This document shows positions 48,614 through 59,086 of a stretch of DNA of 64,000 nucleotides, in pieces. The notes beneath the pieces are model-generated. The model ran no database searches. It was not told the DNA's origin and saw nothing but the letters and a program-made list of their open reading frames with translations. Origin of the DNA: Polytrichum commune. Its lineage: Eukaryota > Streptophyta > Polytrichopsida > Polytrichales > Polytrichaceae. A program made the position numbers and the translations under genes. Location of the stretch: contig OX485808.1 in assembly GCA_950295325.1 (NCBI GenBank), positions 8,806,501 to 8,870,500 of the forward strand, in the 5' to 3' direction. Each line of letters opens with the position of its first letter. Within the stretch, counting starts at the first letter, position 1.

Positions 48614-49557
48614 CACTACTAGGAAAACATGCGAAATATGACTGGGTTTTGTGACTAAAAACGGGCATAAATGACCTTATGACTACTACCCATTTTAGTC
48701 ATCAACCCAGTCATAACGGACAAGTCTGATTTTGAAATATGACTACAGTCATATCTGCGGGCATACGTTCCCAATGGCGCGTTCCCGAAATATTTTTGGG
48801 TTCTCGATTCTGGGCAGCCCGTCAAATGTGATTATTTATAGTCACAAATATGTGACTCATATTAGTCATAATTATTTGACTGCATTTAGTCAGCTTCTTC
48901 AACTCAATGACTAAAATGTGGTTCTCATAACATGACTGCCAGTGGTTGCAGAATATGATCGTGATGACTACAATTAGTCATTGATGTAGTTTTGAAATTC
49001 TTAAGGCTCGTCATCCATTCACATGTGTTGGTAAACATTCGAGATGTCGTGACTATATCCAGTAGTACCGGATGACTACAACTAGTCATATTTAAAAACA
49101 AAATATTGGTTTCTGACTGATTCTCGATTATTTTCAGTCCAGAAAAAACGACTACTCATAGTCATCCACTTAAAAAATTTGCGTATGCTTCCTGATCACT
49201 GGTCATCATTTCCAGTTACGTTACTACTTCGTATGTGAAATAGTAGTCAAAACTTTAGATACATTCAGGATCACGCACAACGATATGACGATATAGATGC
49301 AACATTTGAGAATAATGTTGACAAAAATTGCAAAAAATCAACCTTTGTTTATATAGTCATTGCTTTCAAACATGTGACTAGAGCTAATGACTACATGTAG
49401 TCAGCTTGGGTCACATAACATACTCATCAGACCCAAAAAGCTCACTGAACACTAAATGACTACATATAGTCCGCTAAATTCAATCGATCACTACAATCAC
49501 AGTGAAGCTCTAATATCCACATTGTTCTAACCAAATTGAATCGTGCCCTATTTTAGC
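48614..49557. repeat. CACTA left subterminal repeat region
   Basis: Repeated units of the kind TGACTACA(A/T)xTAGTCAT occur in both orientations, e.g. near 48890, 48960, 49075, 49150, 49385 and 49460. TGACTA and TAGTCA are reverse complements, so each unit is a short palindrome. In CACTA elements such motifs bind the TNPA-type protein. Confidence 0.75.
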
Positions 49558-52500
49558 CTAATTAAGTTCACATGGATGCTTTAGGAATTGGGTGGACCAC
49601 AATATAAAGTTGCCTACTGCTTGTCCCATTTTCGTGATCGGTGGGTCGTCCAAATCTACGCTGCAATAGAGAAGGTACTCGTTGAGTTTGCTCTTTTGTA
49701 CTTCCACTGAGACACACCCTTCTGGAATTGTGACCCCATGCAACTTGGACCCTTCCAGGTTAACCACTTTTCCAATACGAACCACCTCTTCTTCTTTCCC
49801 ATCTGCAACACCCATGATCTCAACAATATCGTCCTTGTAAAATTTCGAGGTCGATGAGCCTTCATCCTTTTGTCCGCTTATCTGCAATAACACAAACACT
49901 TGTAAATAAAGGAATGAGGACTGCCATTAAGATTATTCATGCACTTTAAGAAAACACCAAATGTGCAGTGCGTTGGATCCCCTTACCTTTGATGTGTTTT
50001 TCTCCTGGTGAGCCCCCATTTTGTCTTCTTTCCTATCTGGGGCCGAGACAACATGAATGCTTGATTGCTTCTGTTTTGCAGCTTGTCCATGTGTTTTCCT
50101 CTGCTCAACAACTGGGGATCCCTTCGAAGACCGGTTTTGCTCCCCCTCGTCCAAGGACCCCTTCTCCTTTCTCCTCCGCTCGCTGGTGGTACCCTTCTCA
50201 GTCCGGGGTATTTTCTGCTCACCCCCCATGATTTCCAACTTTTGACTCTTAGTGATCCTCCTTTTCTTCTCACCAGGTGGACGAGGCTTCGGGAGGGACG
50301 TCAAATCAATGTCGTCCACATCTTCCTTCCCTTTGCTGACTTCTTCCATCTGCATGCCCTCTCTTCCATCAGAGATTTCTTTGGAATCCTTAGATCAATC
50401 ATAGTCAGTCATGCAGTGACAGTCAATGTTATAGGGAATTTTCTGACTAAAGCTAGTTACAAATAGTCTAGAACGTGACTAATGTTAGTCATAGTCTCCA
50501 TAAACTTCACTGGCACTAGTCATAAGCAACTCGGAACTTTGAGGTTCATAGGCAACGAACACAAAAACACCTAAACTTAAACTGTGATTAACCATTGATT
50601 ATGTGTCTCAGACCTCTGCAACATACCTTTTCACTACAGACAACGTCGTCAATTTTCAGCTCATTCTTCATTTTCTCCCCTCCACTGTCATTTCCACGTT
50701 CAGGGACAATATTATCTTTGTCCACGTTCTCTGCTGAGCTGCTTGCAGCTCCACCTTCCACCTGTACATTTGGAGGAGGTACTGCGTCTGCATGTGGAAT
50801 CTTCAAGGCAGTTAATATCAACTTCAGGCTCTCCTCTAACCCATCCATGCGTATGTGTATGTCTCTATCCGGCACCATTTTCGAGTGCATGTTGGACGGT
50901 GAGCTGCGATCAAATCTGCTTCCTCCTGGTGACATAGAGGAGACATGGCTACCACCTGCCTTCCTAGTTACAACCTCTTTTTCCTTTCGCATGGACAAGT
51001 CAAATTCTTGCCGTGTTAGAGTCCTCTCCAATTCAATGGCCTGCACCAACATAGTCTTCCCTTGCAAAGTGGATCATTGAATCCCATCATAAAAGATTAA
51101 GGTAACATTGACTGCCTCAAACAAAGGTTGATGGTCCAAAACTTACCAGATTGTGTGCAAGCCCATCTGAGTCCCGAGCTGAGATCGATGGCCTCTTCAA
51201 CTGTGCCCGGTTCTCTTTTAGCTTCTCCGCCTCCTTTACCTTCCTCTCCTCCACAATCAGCTTTGAGAGGCTCACCCAATGGTCTTGACGAATGTGCTTA
51301 GGCTTTGTCCTCCCAGCTAATAATGCCTTCTTCAGCTGATATCTCTTAGTCTTCAACTGGGTTTTCAACAACGAGTGGAATGCTTCCTCGGTGACTCGCC
51401 CAAGTCCCCCCTCGTAATCAAAGGTGTTGTCAACACGTTGCTTGATGGAGAGCAACATTGTTGTGTTGTGCATGTGGTAGTTATCGACGCTGAAGTCCAC
51501 CTCTTGTGCGTGGCCCCGCAGGCATGTCATCCACAACGGCCTGTTTTGTCCGTAGGGATGGCCCTTCATGTCAACCTCCACTGTGTATCTCTTCTTGCCA
51601 TGGTGTTTTCTTTCCCGAACTCCCAATTGCTGCTGCAGCTCCACCTTTCGTCTGTGACTGCGTAGCTCAGAGTCCTCCTTCCGCATCACCGTGTCTTGCT
51701 CGAGCCTTTCACTTCCATGTCCCTGCCCATGTTGCGCACTGCCTCCAGAGTATTGTGCATGCGCGTGTTGTCCACCTTGTCGTCGACGTTGTGAACTCAA
51801 CAACTCCAACTTCTGCAACTCCAATTTCTTGATCTCCAGTCAAGTGACATGGCTGCATCCACGTGGGCATCACCTTCTGAATCGGGAGCGCGATCATCAA
51901 TATTTGATGATGGAATTCCCACATCGTCGACTGGAGGTTCCTCTTCGTAGAAATCATGCTCCATTGAATTGCATGGCCATAATGCTTGCGACATCTTAAC
52001 GGCAGGTGTACTCGTGGGGCGTGGTGCAGATTGGGTGATGCGCTTTTGAACCCTGAACTCAGGGGTGGATTGGGAAGGATGTTTCTTACAATCCACTGTG
52101 CTGGTTCTGACGTCTTCAGCTCCTGGACATGACATAAACATTGAATTTTGGGGAGTAGTCAGATTTTGGGGAGATGCTGATTACAACTAGTCATAGTTAT
52201 GGCAGTTGTGACTATAGGTAGTTATATGTTTGGTATACATGACTACAACTAGTCATACTGCAGGCAGATGTGACTATATGTAGTCAGATTTTTTGGTATA
52301 TATGACTACAACTAGTCATACTGCAGGCAGATGTGACTACAGAGATTAAGGTTTGGTATTGCATGAAACTACAACTCACATTGCCTACAGAAACAATGTA
52401 TCCCAATATGTGCTTTGATCAGTGTTACCTTTCCCTTAACTCGTAGAGGCAGTGTGGCTGGCTCTTCCCCCTCCTCTGACTCCGTATCCTCGTCGTTTTC

Positions 52501-53277
52501 AAATGGCTCCGAATCAGCAACACCATTTTCCTCGCAGACTGACCTATTTATCCTCGCAGATCTCCTCGTACTTGAAAGTGGGTTGGAAGGCTGTGTACAC
52601 CGCACAGATTGCCGAGTGGACCTCCGCTTATGTGGAATTGGAGCCTCCCTGGAGTCTGCATACATGTCAGACATCACATTTGCCATGCGATTCAAGACAT
52701 GACTTAAAATTTGTGGCAATCTAGCTACTTCTTGGAATACTTCTTCCACACGTTCGTCCAGCAAGTTCGCCACCAACATCATTATCTCCGGTACAGAGGG
52801 TGGATCATGATTAGGCATTTGTCCCATTAACAACCTATGCTGCAGCTAGAGGAGGAGTTGATAAACAAAATTAGGATTTAGTGAGCACTCAGAAGAGCTG
52901 GAGCTGCGCCGTTTTTTCCCTCTCTCAGGTGCCTTCGGAGGCTTCGAGCGCTTTGCACCCGCCACCCCTGCAGCCAAGTTGGTGATGCCCAACTCTCGAA
53001 ATCGAGCGAGATTGCGCTCGATGTTTGCTTTTCGCTGTGCCTCGTAGGCGTTTGGCACTCCGCGCTTAGGGGCAGCTGCCCTCGACCTCACCGCCTGCGC
53101 CTCCGCCGCGGAGTCCTCGCTGTTGGAGCCGATTTTGTTGTCGCCGCCACTGTTGTTGCTCACCCACTCCTCGCTTGACTGCTCCGCCTCGGACGTCTCC
53201 TGCGCTGAGGACGTCGCCGACTCCTTACTCTTCGAGCTGCTGCTCCTGCTCTCCGTCGACCACTTGGACTTCGCCAT
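49558..53277 (-). CDS. Ptta/En/Spm-type transposon protein (TNPA-like)
   Basis: This is a plant transposon accessory protein. Coding blocks on - are: 53277 down to an in-frame TAG at 52846-52848; then 52845-52429; from 52123 to about 51830; 51824-51147; 51040-50627; 50349-49987; and 49881-49558, the last ending in a stop. Most junctions show GT-AG sites. The N-terminus is Ser/Glu-rich, then NIERNLARFRELGITNLA, a motif common in this plant transposon family. Block 51824-51147 has the core RYTVEVDMKGHPYGQNRPLW, an SIKQRVDNTFDYEG stretch and EEAFHSLLKTQLKTKRYQLK (Ptta/En/Spm family). The last exon has LHGVTIPEGCVSVEV and GQAVGNFILWSTQFL, like the C-terminal domain often found in plant CACTA proteins. 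The TAG and an unexplained frame change near 51.83 kb suggest either missed small introns or early decay. Confidence 0.7.
50390..50530. repeat. CACTA subterminal-type repeats in an intron
   Basis: The intron between the 51040-50627 and 50349-49987 exons holds CATAGTCAGTCAT, TGACTAAAGCTAG and GTGACTAATGTTAGTCATAG, i.e. the same TGACTA/TAGTCA words as the element ends. Confidence 0.6.
52150..52345. repeat. Tandem copies of CACTA-type palindrome in an intron
   Basis: Here the motif ATGACTACAACTAGTCATAC is tandemly repeated with the linker TGCAGGCAGATGTGACTA, with a period of about 61-63 bp. It lies in the intron between the 52429 donor and the 52123 acceptor of the transposon gene. Confidence 0.7.
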
Positions 53278-54036
53278 GGCGGCCGCACACCCCCTTGCCG
53301 CGAAGACGACGTGAAGGTACCGCTTCGGCCGTGGACGTCGCCATTTCTCTGCCTCCCTGCAACTATAGGGTAAGACCTACACAATGGCACCAAGAGAAAT
53401 GGTTTAGTCTTGGTTGTGGCAATGTAGAAGCGAGTGACAATGCAATAAGACCGAATTAGGGTTTCATCATTAATTGGGGGGTGCTCATTGATTACTGAAT
53501 TTTGTAGTCATACTAGTCGTCACAGACACATGGCTGTTTATTTAGGGTCAGACTTGTGACTTGTGTGACTGCATGACTACAAGTAGTCATAATTAGGACT
53601 ACATGACTAAATCTAGTCAGATGTAGGGACAAAGTGACTACAGGTAGTCATATCACTGCTAGAGAATGATGTCCAAATCAACAAATAACCAACTATTTTT
53701 TGTTGAACTGTGTACGTCAATGACCATTTCAACAAAATTCTAATATTTTGTCAATTTGAACAAAATGAGTGTTCTTTTTTCTGTTAGATTACGTACTGTA
53801 CCTTTTCTTCGACAAATTAATGGGCTTTTAGATTTGGATATGCTGATATGACGATATTCAAAGGAAATAATTATTTTATTTTATTTTTTGTATTCACAAA
53901 AATGTATAAAGTTCTAACCCTGCACCACTTGCGCTGATGTTTTTCATCCATCCATTTTTTAATTTTTCCCTAAGGTTTAATAACATTTGTATGGGAAGGA
54001 TCATCAAAATATGAGAATGTGAACTTCTGAAAAATT

Positions 54037-54436
54037 ACATAAATAGCGGTTTTTGCAAAAAAACATACTCAGAGGTAAAATGTTTTTACATAAATAGCGG
54101 TTTTTGCAAAAAACATACTCAGAGGTAAATTTTTTTTACATAAATAGCGGTTTTTGCAAAAAATATACTCAGAGGTAAAATATTTTTACATAAATAGCGG
54201 TTTTTGCAAAAAACATACTCAGAGGTAAAATGTTTTTACATAAATAGCGGTTTTTGCAAAAAAACATACTCAGAGGTATAATGTTTTTACATAAATAGCG
54301 GTTTTTGCAAAAAAAACATACTCAAAGGTAAAATGTTTTTACATAAATAGCGGTTTTTGCAAAAAACATACTCAAAGGTATAATGTTTTTACATAAATAG
54401 TGGTTTTTGCAAAAAACATACTCAGAGGTAAAACAA
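54037..54436. repeat. Tandem repeat, 8 copies of 50-52 bp
   Basis: The word ACATAAATAG(C/T)GGTTTTTGC starts at 54037, 54088, 54138, 54188, 54238, 54289, 54341 and 54391. Each unit continues AAAAAACATACTCAGAGGTA and a T run. Length differences lie mostly in the A and T runs. A lone GAATAGCGGTTTTTAG follows at about 54449. Confidence 0.9.
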
Positions 54437-54449
54437 ACTCCAACAAGAA

Positions 54450-55240
54450 TAGCGGTTTTTAGTAATAAAAAATATATTAATCTTCAAGTAGGGTGTACAA
54501 ATAACATATGTATAAAAATATATTCAATCAACTGAAATAATATAATTCAACAAGTCAAAAGTCTTTATATACTATCTTCAAGCTCATAAAAGTAACAAAA
54601 TAAAAAATAAAAAAACTATACAATTAATACTTGAAATTATCTTAAATTCATATGAACACTACGTTTAAAAATAAAAATAAGTGAAGATTGACTCTCAAAG
54701 AAAAACAAATATCATAGTTTGAAACTTAAATTTAGATTGTACTATCGTTTATTTGATAAATTTTTAAATATCTATATTCAAAAAGAAATTTCACCAATGT
54801 CTTTTGTATCTTGATTACAAACAAAATATTCAATTTTTTTAATAAATAATATTATGTCCCAAGTCTAGTACTTTTCTACTAGTACCAAAAATCGCAATTT
54901 TTTTAATGTTTTAAAATCTGCTTTTAAAACAATGGGCTTTATTAAGACGGGAACTCCATATTGCTTATACCCCGTATTTTCAGTTGTACCATGATTTATT
55001 TTTGAAGCATAAAAACATATTAAAGTCCCACGCGTTGGACGAAAAAATAATTCATAATCCTTCATACGGAATTGTGCCCGTTCAATTCGAGAGTGGTCTA
55101 GAATCTCTGCAAAATATGTTCAATTCAATTACAACATCAGAAACTAGTGAATCCAACAAATTTTTAAAAACTTCTAGTATAACATACGATGACATAATTT
55201 TATACTAGTTTTAAAATAAATTCTGTGATTGAAAATTACC
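54450..55240. other. Very AT-rich block with a short orphan reading frame
   Basis: This stretch is more AT-rich than its flanks. On the minus strand 55065-54865 reads a 66-residue frame beginning MKDYELFFRPTRGTLICFYA, with open sequence upstream to about 55110 and a TTTTGCAG acceptor-like site near 55105. I do not recognise the protein. The block ends where ordinary intergenic composition returns. Confidence 0.35.
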
Positions 55241-57155
55241 TTCATGGACCCAAAATATAAATCCGGAACCTTCATTTTTGTCATCTATATGGTCAGGAGA
55301 CCAATAGTTCTCTGTCACGCTCATCGTTGTGAATGGAGTATATCCAATACGATCCCACAGTAAAGTTATTCTTTAACTCATGATGTGTTAAGGATGGAGT
55401 TCAACCGGGAGTTATACATCCGATTCTAGTTTGACAAGTAACTGTTAATTATGCCTACTAATGATTGACCGAATAAATAGGTGGTTGACCCTTAAGAACC
55501 CAAGGTGAGGCAAGGGCATGGGCCACGGTGGGCCGCCCGGTTCCCGTATTTAGACCCGTGTTAGGTGGCCATGACTTTTGGGTGATATCATCGGCCGATG
55601 TCATCACGTGGGGTTAGCAAGGCCTAAATATGGACATTTCCAATGGAATATCTGCGTTCCCAATATGAATATTTGTGTTTCCAATAGAATGTATGCGTTC
55701 CCAATAGGAAAACAACGTTTCCATATGTTTTTTTAGTGTTCCCGCTCACTCTTGGGCGTTCCCACATGAATATGCACCGTTCCCATTGATTTTTTTAATG
55801 TTCCCAACGGTTTCTTGGTATTCTTCATTGCAAAATCAGCATTTCCAATGACTTTAGAACGTTTTCAATGATTTTTTGGCGTTCCCGCATGTCAAAGTCC
55901 ACGTTCCTAGTCAAATCTCTACGTTTTCACATAATGTAGCCTACAAGATAAAGTTTCGAACGAATCAAACGGGCTCCCTATGATAAAATCGGCGTTCTCA
56001 CTTATATATGTAAGTTCTCACATGATAAACCATAATAAATAAAATTACATATATTTTAAACGGATTCCCGATGTCAGATTAAACGTTCTCTTTGCCGTAT
56101 CACCATTCTTACATGATTTAGCCGATAAACAAATATCCTCGCACTTTAAAAATTCACAATGGGGGCATTCACGATTGGCATACTATTAAAACTGACTCTA
56201 TTCATTATTCATACCGGCATCAATTCCTTCCTACTTTCCAAGTTTCTTTCCATGAAGATAAGATAATGAAATCCCATGCCATATGCTATATATAGAATGG
56301 AACACAACCATACAATTGAATAATATTTATGGGAATGCCCCCATATACTTCCAAGATGATATATACTGAGCCAACAACAACCAAACTATAAGCAACATCT
56401 TGCCAACCTTACATGATGGTTTATGGAGTTCCTTCTCCACTTCAAAGCCGATGTGATTCTATGTGTATGCTAGCCTAGAACGTCACATAACCTACAATAC
56501 CATTACCGATATACACACATCACCAATGGAAATTCAAATCCCTCGCTCATTGTCTTCAATTAGCTCCTCGTGGATAGGAAATTCACCAAAAACATACATG
56601 TTGTGTTGTCATACGCAACATCCATAATGCCAAGTCATCGGGTCCACAATGTTCATAGCATTATTAAGTAGTGTGCATTTGTTCAAGCATATTCAAACTG
56701 AAACAACATTAGCTACAACAACCCATGGTTATATTCTCAGGGCCCACATAAACAAACGCACCTTATTCAACAATGTTATGTTAAGGCTCAAGATTATACT
56801 GCACATAAAATACTTTACTACTTGTATTGCTAGCATTGTCATACCATCACCATTGCTAAGGCTAAATACTAGAGCACCCCTATCAAGCTTTGTCCGCCCA
56901 AGAATATGCCGCCCTTGGTCCACGTGTAGTGCCTAGACCATAATTTTTTGGTCCAGCCAACGTTGCCCGTAGCTTGCTTGACTGGATGGAATTATGAATG
57001 GAGTAAGCTCCAACGATGTTAGTAATAATTCGAGCCACATACCTTCTTCGGGCATTGGGAACACGTCCTGCTCCCATTTCCCTTGTTCCACACAACATCT
57101 ATTATTGTGTTATGCAAACAATATCTACTCATGTGTTATGCACCAAATATGTGGA
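55241..57155. other. Intergenic with GTTCCC-phased repeat
   Basis: At about 55635-55935 the words GTTCCC or GTTTCC return roughly every 20-40 bases with varied spacers (for example TGCGTTCCCAATA). The remainder (to 57.15 kb) has short open frames only and no recognised gene. Confidence 0.5.
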
Positions 57156-57298
57156 ATGTGTTATGCAATAGGTCCAGATCTAGAAATGTGTTGTGCACCA
57201 GATCTAGATCTAGAAATGTATTATGCACCATATTCATATCCAAAAATGTGTTATGCACCATATCCAAATCCAAAAATGTGTTAAGCAACAAAATTAAG
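57156..57298 (+). repeat. 30-bp tandem repeat, about five copies
   Basis: ATGTGTTATGCACCA-type units start at 57156, 57186, 57216, 57246 and 57276, an exact 30-bp period. In one frame of an ATG-started frame (56994-57284) they code a ten-residue repeat such as MCYAPYPNPK. Whether this is translated is unknown. Confidence 0.75.
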
Positions 57299-57861
57299 GG
57301 ATCCGAACTTGTTAGTGCGCACAACTATTTCATACAAATAGTGCATGTAATCAAGTGGTATTTCTCTCTAAGCTTGTGATGCCAAGATTCTATAGCTTAG
57401 TGCAAACACCCTCTTGTTTTGTGCCTAAACTCACAAGATTTGTATGTTGTGCATGAGTATTCATGATCGTACTTAGTTTGATTATGTGCTAGTAGTTCAT
57501 GTGGTGTTATGAAATTTTGCTACATCTAATGATTATGTGGATTCACTACAATCTACCGTTCATATTAGTGTTGGCCCTTGATTGTTTTATACCCGTTCGA
57601 CTCAATCATCACTTATGAGTTTTGTAAGTCTCTAATCGGTTAGTTAATTCAATTTCTTTAGTAGCACATACTTGTTATTCTTATAACATATATCCACATG
57701 CACATAACATATTTACTTGTTGAATTTTGCGGTTCCAGCACAATTGATCAAGACATGGCTAGAAATAAGTTGTAGTTTGCGCAAACACTTACAATTCTCA
57801 TGAACATGAGAGTCTCAATTACTATGAGATGGTTAGCAAATCCAAATTGAGGTTGGAGGCA

Positions 57862-58130
57862 CTTTTCTCATAATTCTTAGAGCTCATATGAATATCATTT
57901 ACATCAACAAAGTGAAAATATTTGTGCTCATGAAGTGGTCATATAGGTCTCTCCAATCATGTTCACTATTGAGCCTAGAATATCTATCATATTTTGAACA
58001 TGTAGTCCAATCTCTTTTAAACACGCATCTTTTTGAATATTCGTTCTTGAAGACACCCAACCACATACCACAAAAAATTAGGTGGCCAATTAAGAAAAGT
58101 AACTTAATTAGGCATGTCCATCTTAGGAGG
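57862..58130 (+). repeat. Forward arm of the foldback repeat family
   Basis: The blocks GAGCTCATATGAATATCATT, AAAGTGAAAATATTTGTGCT, TATTGAGCCTAGAATATC, TAGTCCAATCTCTTTTAAAC, CACCCAACCACATACCAC and AAGAAAAGTAACTTAATTAG appear in family order. The opposite arm is absent. Confidence 0.6.
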
Positions 58131-58184
58131 CCAACTTGTTTGGCCATGGTCATTGGCTACTACAAGAATCTACTATTTTAGGTG

Positions 58185-58648
58185 TGTTGGACAAAACCCA
58201 ACCAATCATATCCCAACCATGGCACTCAAACCTAATATGAGATACACCCACTACTTAGTCCCTAAATTTGACCCCTTTGAAAATATGAATTAGAGATTTA
58301 GAAATTCAAAGTCTCACATGTAAACATTCTTGTTTAAACATTTACATTTGTTTTTAACATGAACATATTTCATCAAGTCATCCAAAGTTGGCATAACCTT
58401 ATTTTTAGTAGTTGTCGGTTTGTGAAATTGTTAGAGGCCCCAAAGATACTAACTTAAACGAGGAAGAATGAAGAGCTGCCGAGAGCTTCGTATTTTCTGG
58501 AGAGGTGAGTGACTGAGGAGTTAGCCGCTGTGGAATGATGTGTGTGCTGCCTGGAGCTGGACTTGCAGTCACCCCGCACACATTAGAGAAACAGTAAGGT
58601 CAGCGTGTTTGTAGAGGTGCTTAATGTGTTGGGAGGGGTACATATGCA
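58185..58648 (+). mobile_element. Putative 5' LTR of a retrotransposon
   Basis: The segment starts TGTTGGACAAAACCC and ends ATATGCA, giving TG...CA ends, and is followed after 4 bases by a primer-binding site. The 3' LTR would lie beyond the window, so the start is a guess based on the TGTTGG form and the end on the primer site. Confidence 0.45.
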
Positions 58649-58652
58649 TGCT

Positions 58653-58664
58653 TGGTATCAGATC
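58653..58664 (+). promoter_or_regulatory. Putative primer-binding site (initiator Met tRNA type)
   Basis: TGGTATCAGATC matches 11 of 12 bases of TGGTATCAGAGC, the usual primer-binding site of plant LTR retrotransposons. Confidence 0.55.
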
Positions 58665-59086
58665 TAAAGATTGAAGTATGTGAGAGTGAGAGTTGAGATT
58701 TCAAAAATTAGAGCATTCTGATGAGTTGGGGCCCTGATTGGTTACATATTAGAAAACTTCATCTCCCTGCTTGTAGACTTTAGATCTGAATCGAAGCACC
58801 ACATCGTGTGAGGAAACGAAGCACCAAGGACACAAACACACTGATACTCACGGTCGCAGCACTGATCCAGGATCACACTCCTGACAATAGATAGAACGCT
58901 ATACAGAAGGAGCCATAGGCTTCTTCTCCTTGTCATACACATTGCAATAACATTCTCCCTACTCCCTCTATCTAGCACAGGTACATGGACAACAGATCCA
59001 ACTAGATCGAGTTTACACCCATCTACACCGAATCTGCACCCAATGTGCACGCCAACCTGCACCGAATCTATCAACACCACGCTGGA
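58665..59086 (+). other. Leader of the putative retroelement
   Basis: No long open frame starts here. Towards its end the words ACACCGAA and CACCGAATCT appear, which become regular repeats from 59.35 kb. Confidence 0.35.

Larger units (their letters stand above)
48614..53653. mobile_element. CACTA (En/Spm-like) DNA transposon, right tip missing
   Basis: The left end CACTACTAGGAAAACATGCG at 48614 is a classic CACTA terminus. Inside, from 48.64 to 49.56 kb and again at 53.50-53.65 kb, are many TGACTA...TAGTCA palindrome-like repeats, typical transposase-binding subterminal repeats. Between lies one gene on the minus strand. At the right, the repeats run up to AGTCATAT (ending 53653), but the expected inverted CCTAGTAGTG tip is not there; the next bases are CACTGCTAGAGAA. 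No En/Spm-type DDE transposase (TNP2) is visible, so this copy would be non-autonomous for cutting. The base before the left end is G (TTG), but with no right end the target duplication cannot be tested. Confidence 0.8.

Noticed and set aside
50595-51080. 161-codon + frame opposite the transposon gene
   Set aside because: It is the antisense shadow of the 51040-50627 exon, whose splice sites and frame fit the minus-strand gene.
48614-53653. CRISPR-like reading of the regularly spaced TGACTA...TAGTCA repeats
   Set aside because: Spacing is irregular, motifs are in both orientations and the setting is a plant CACTA transposon.
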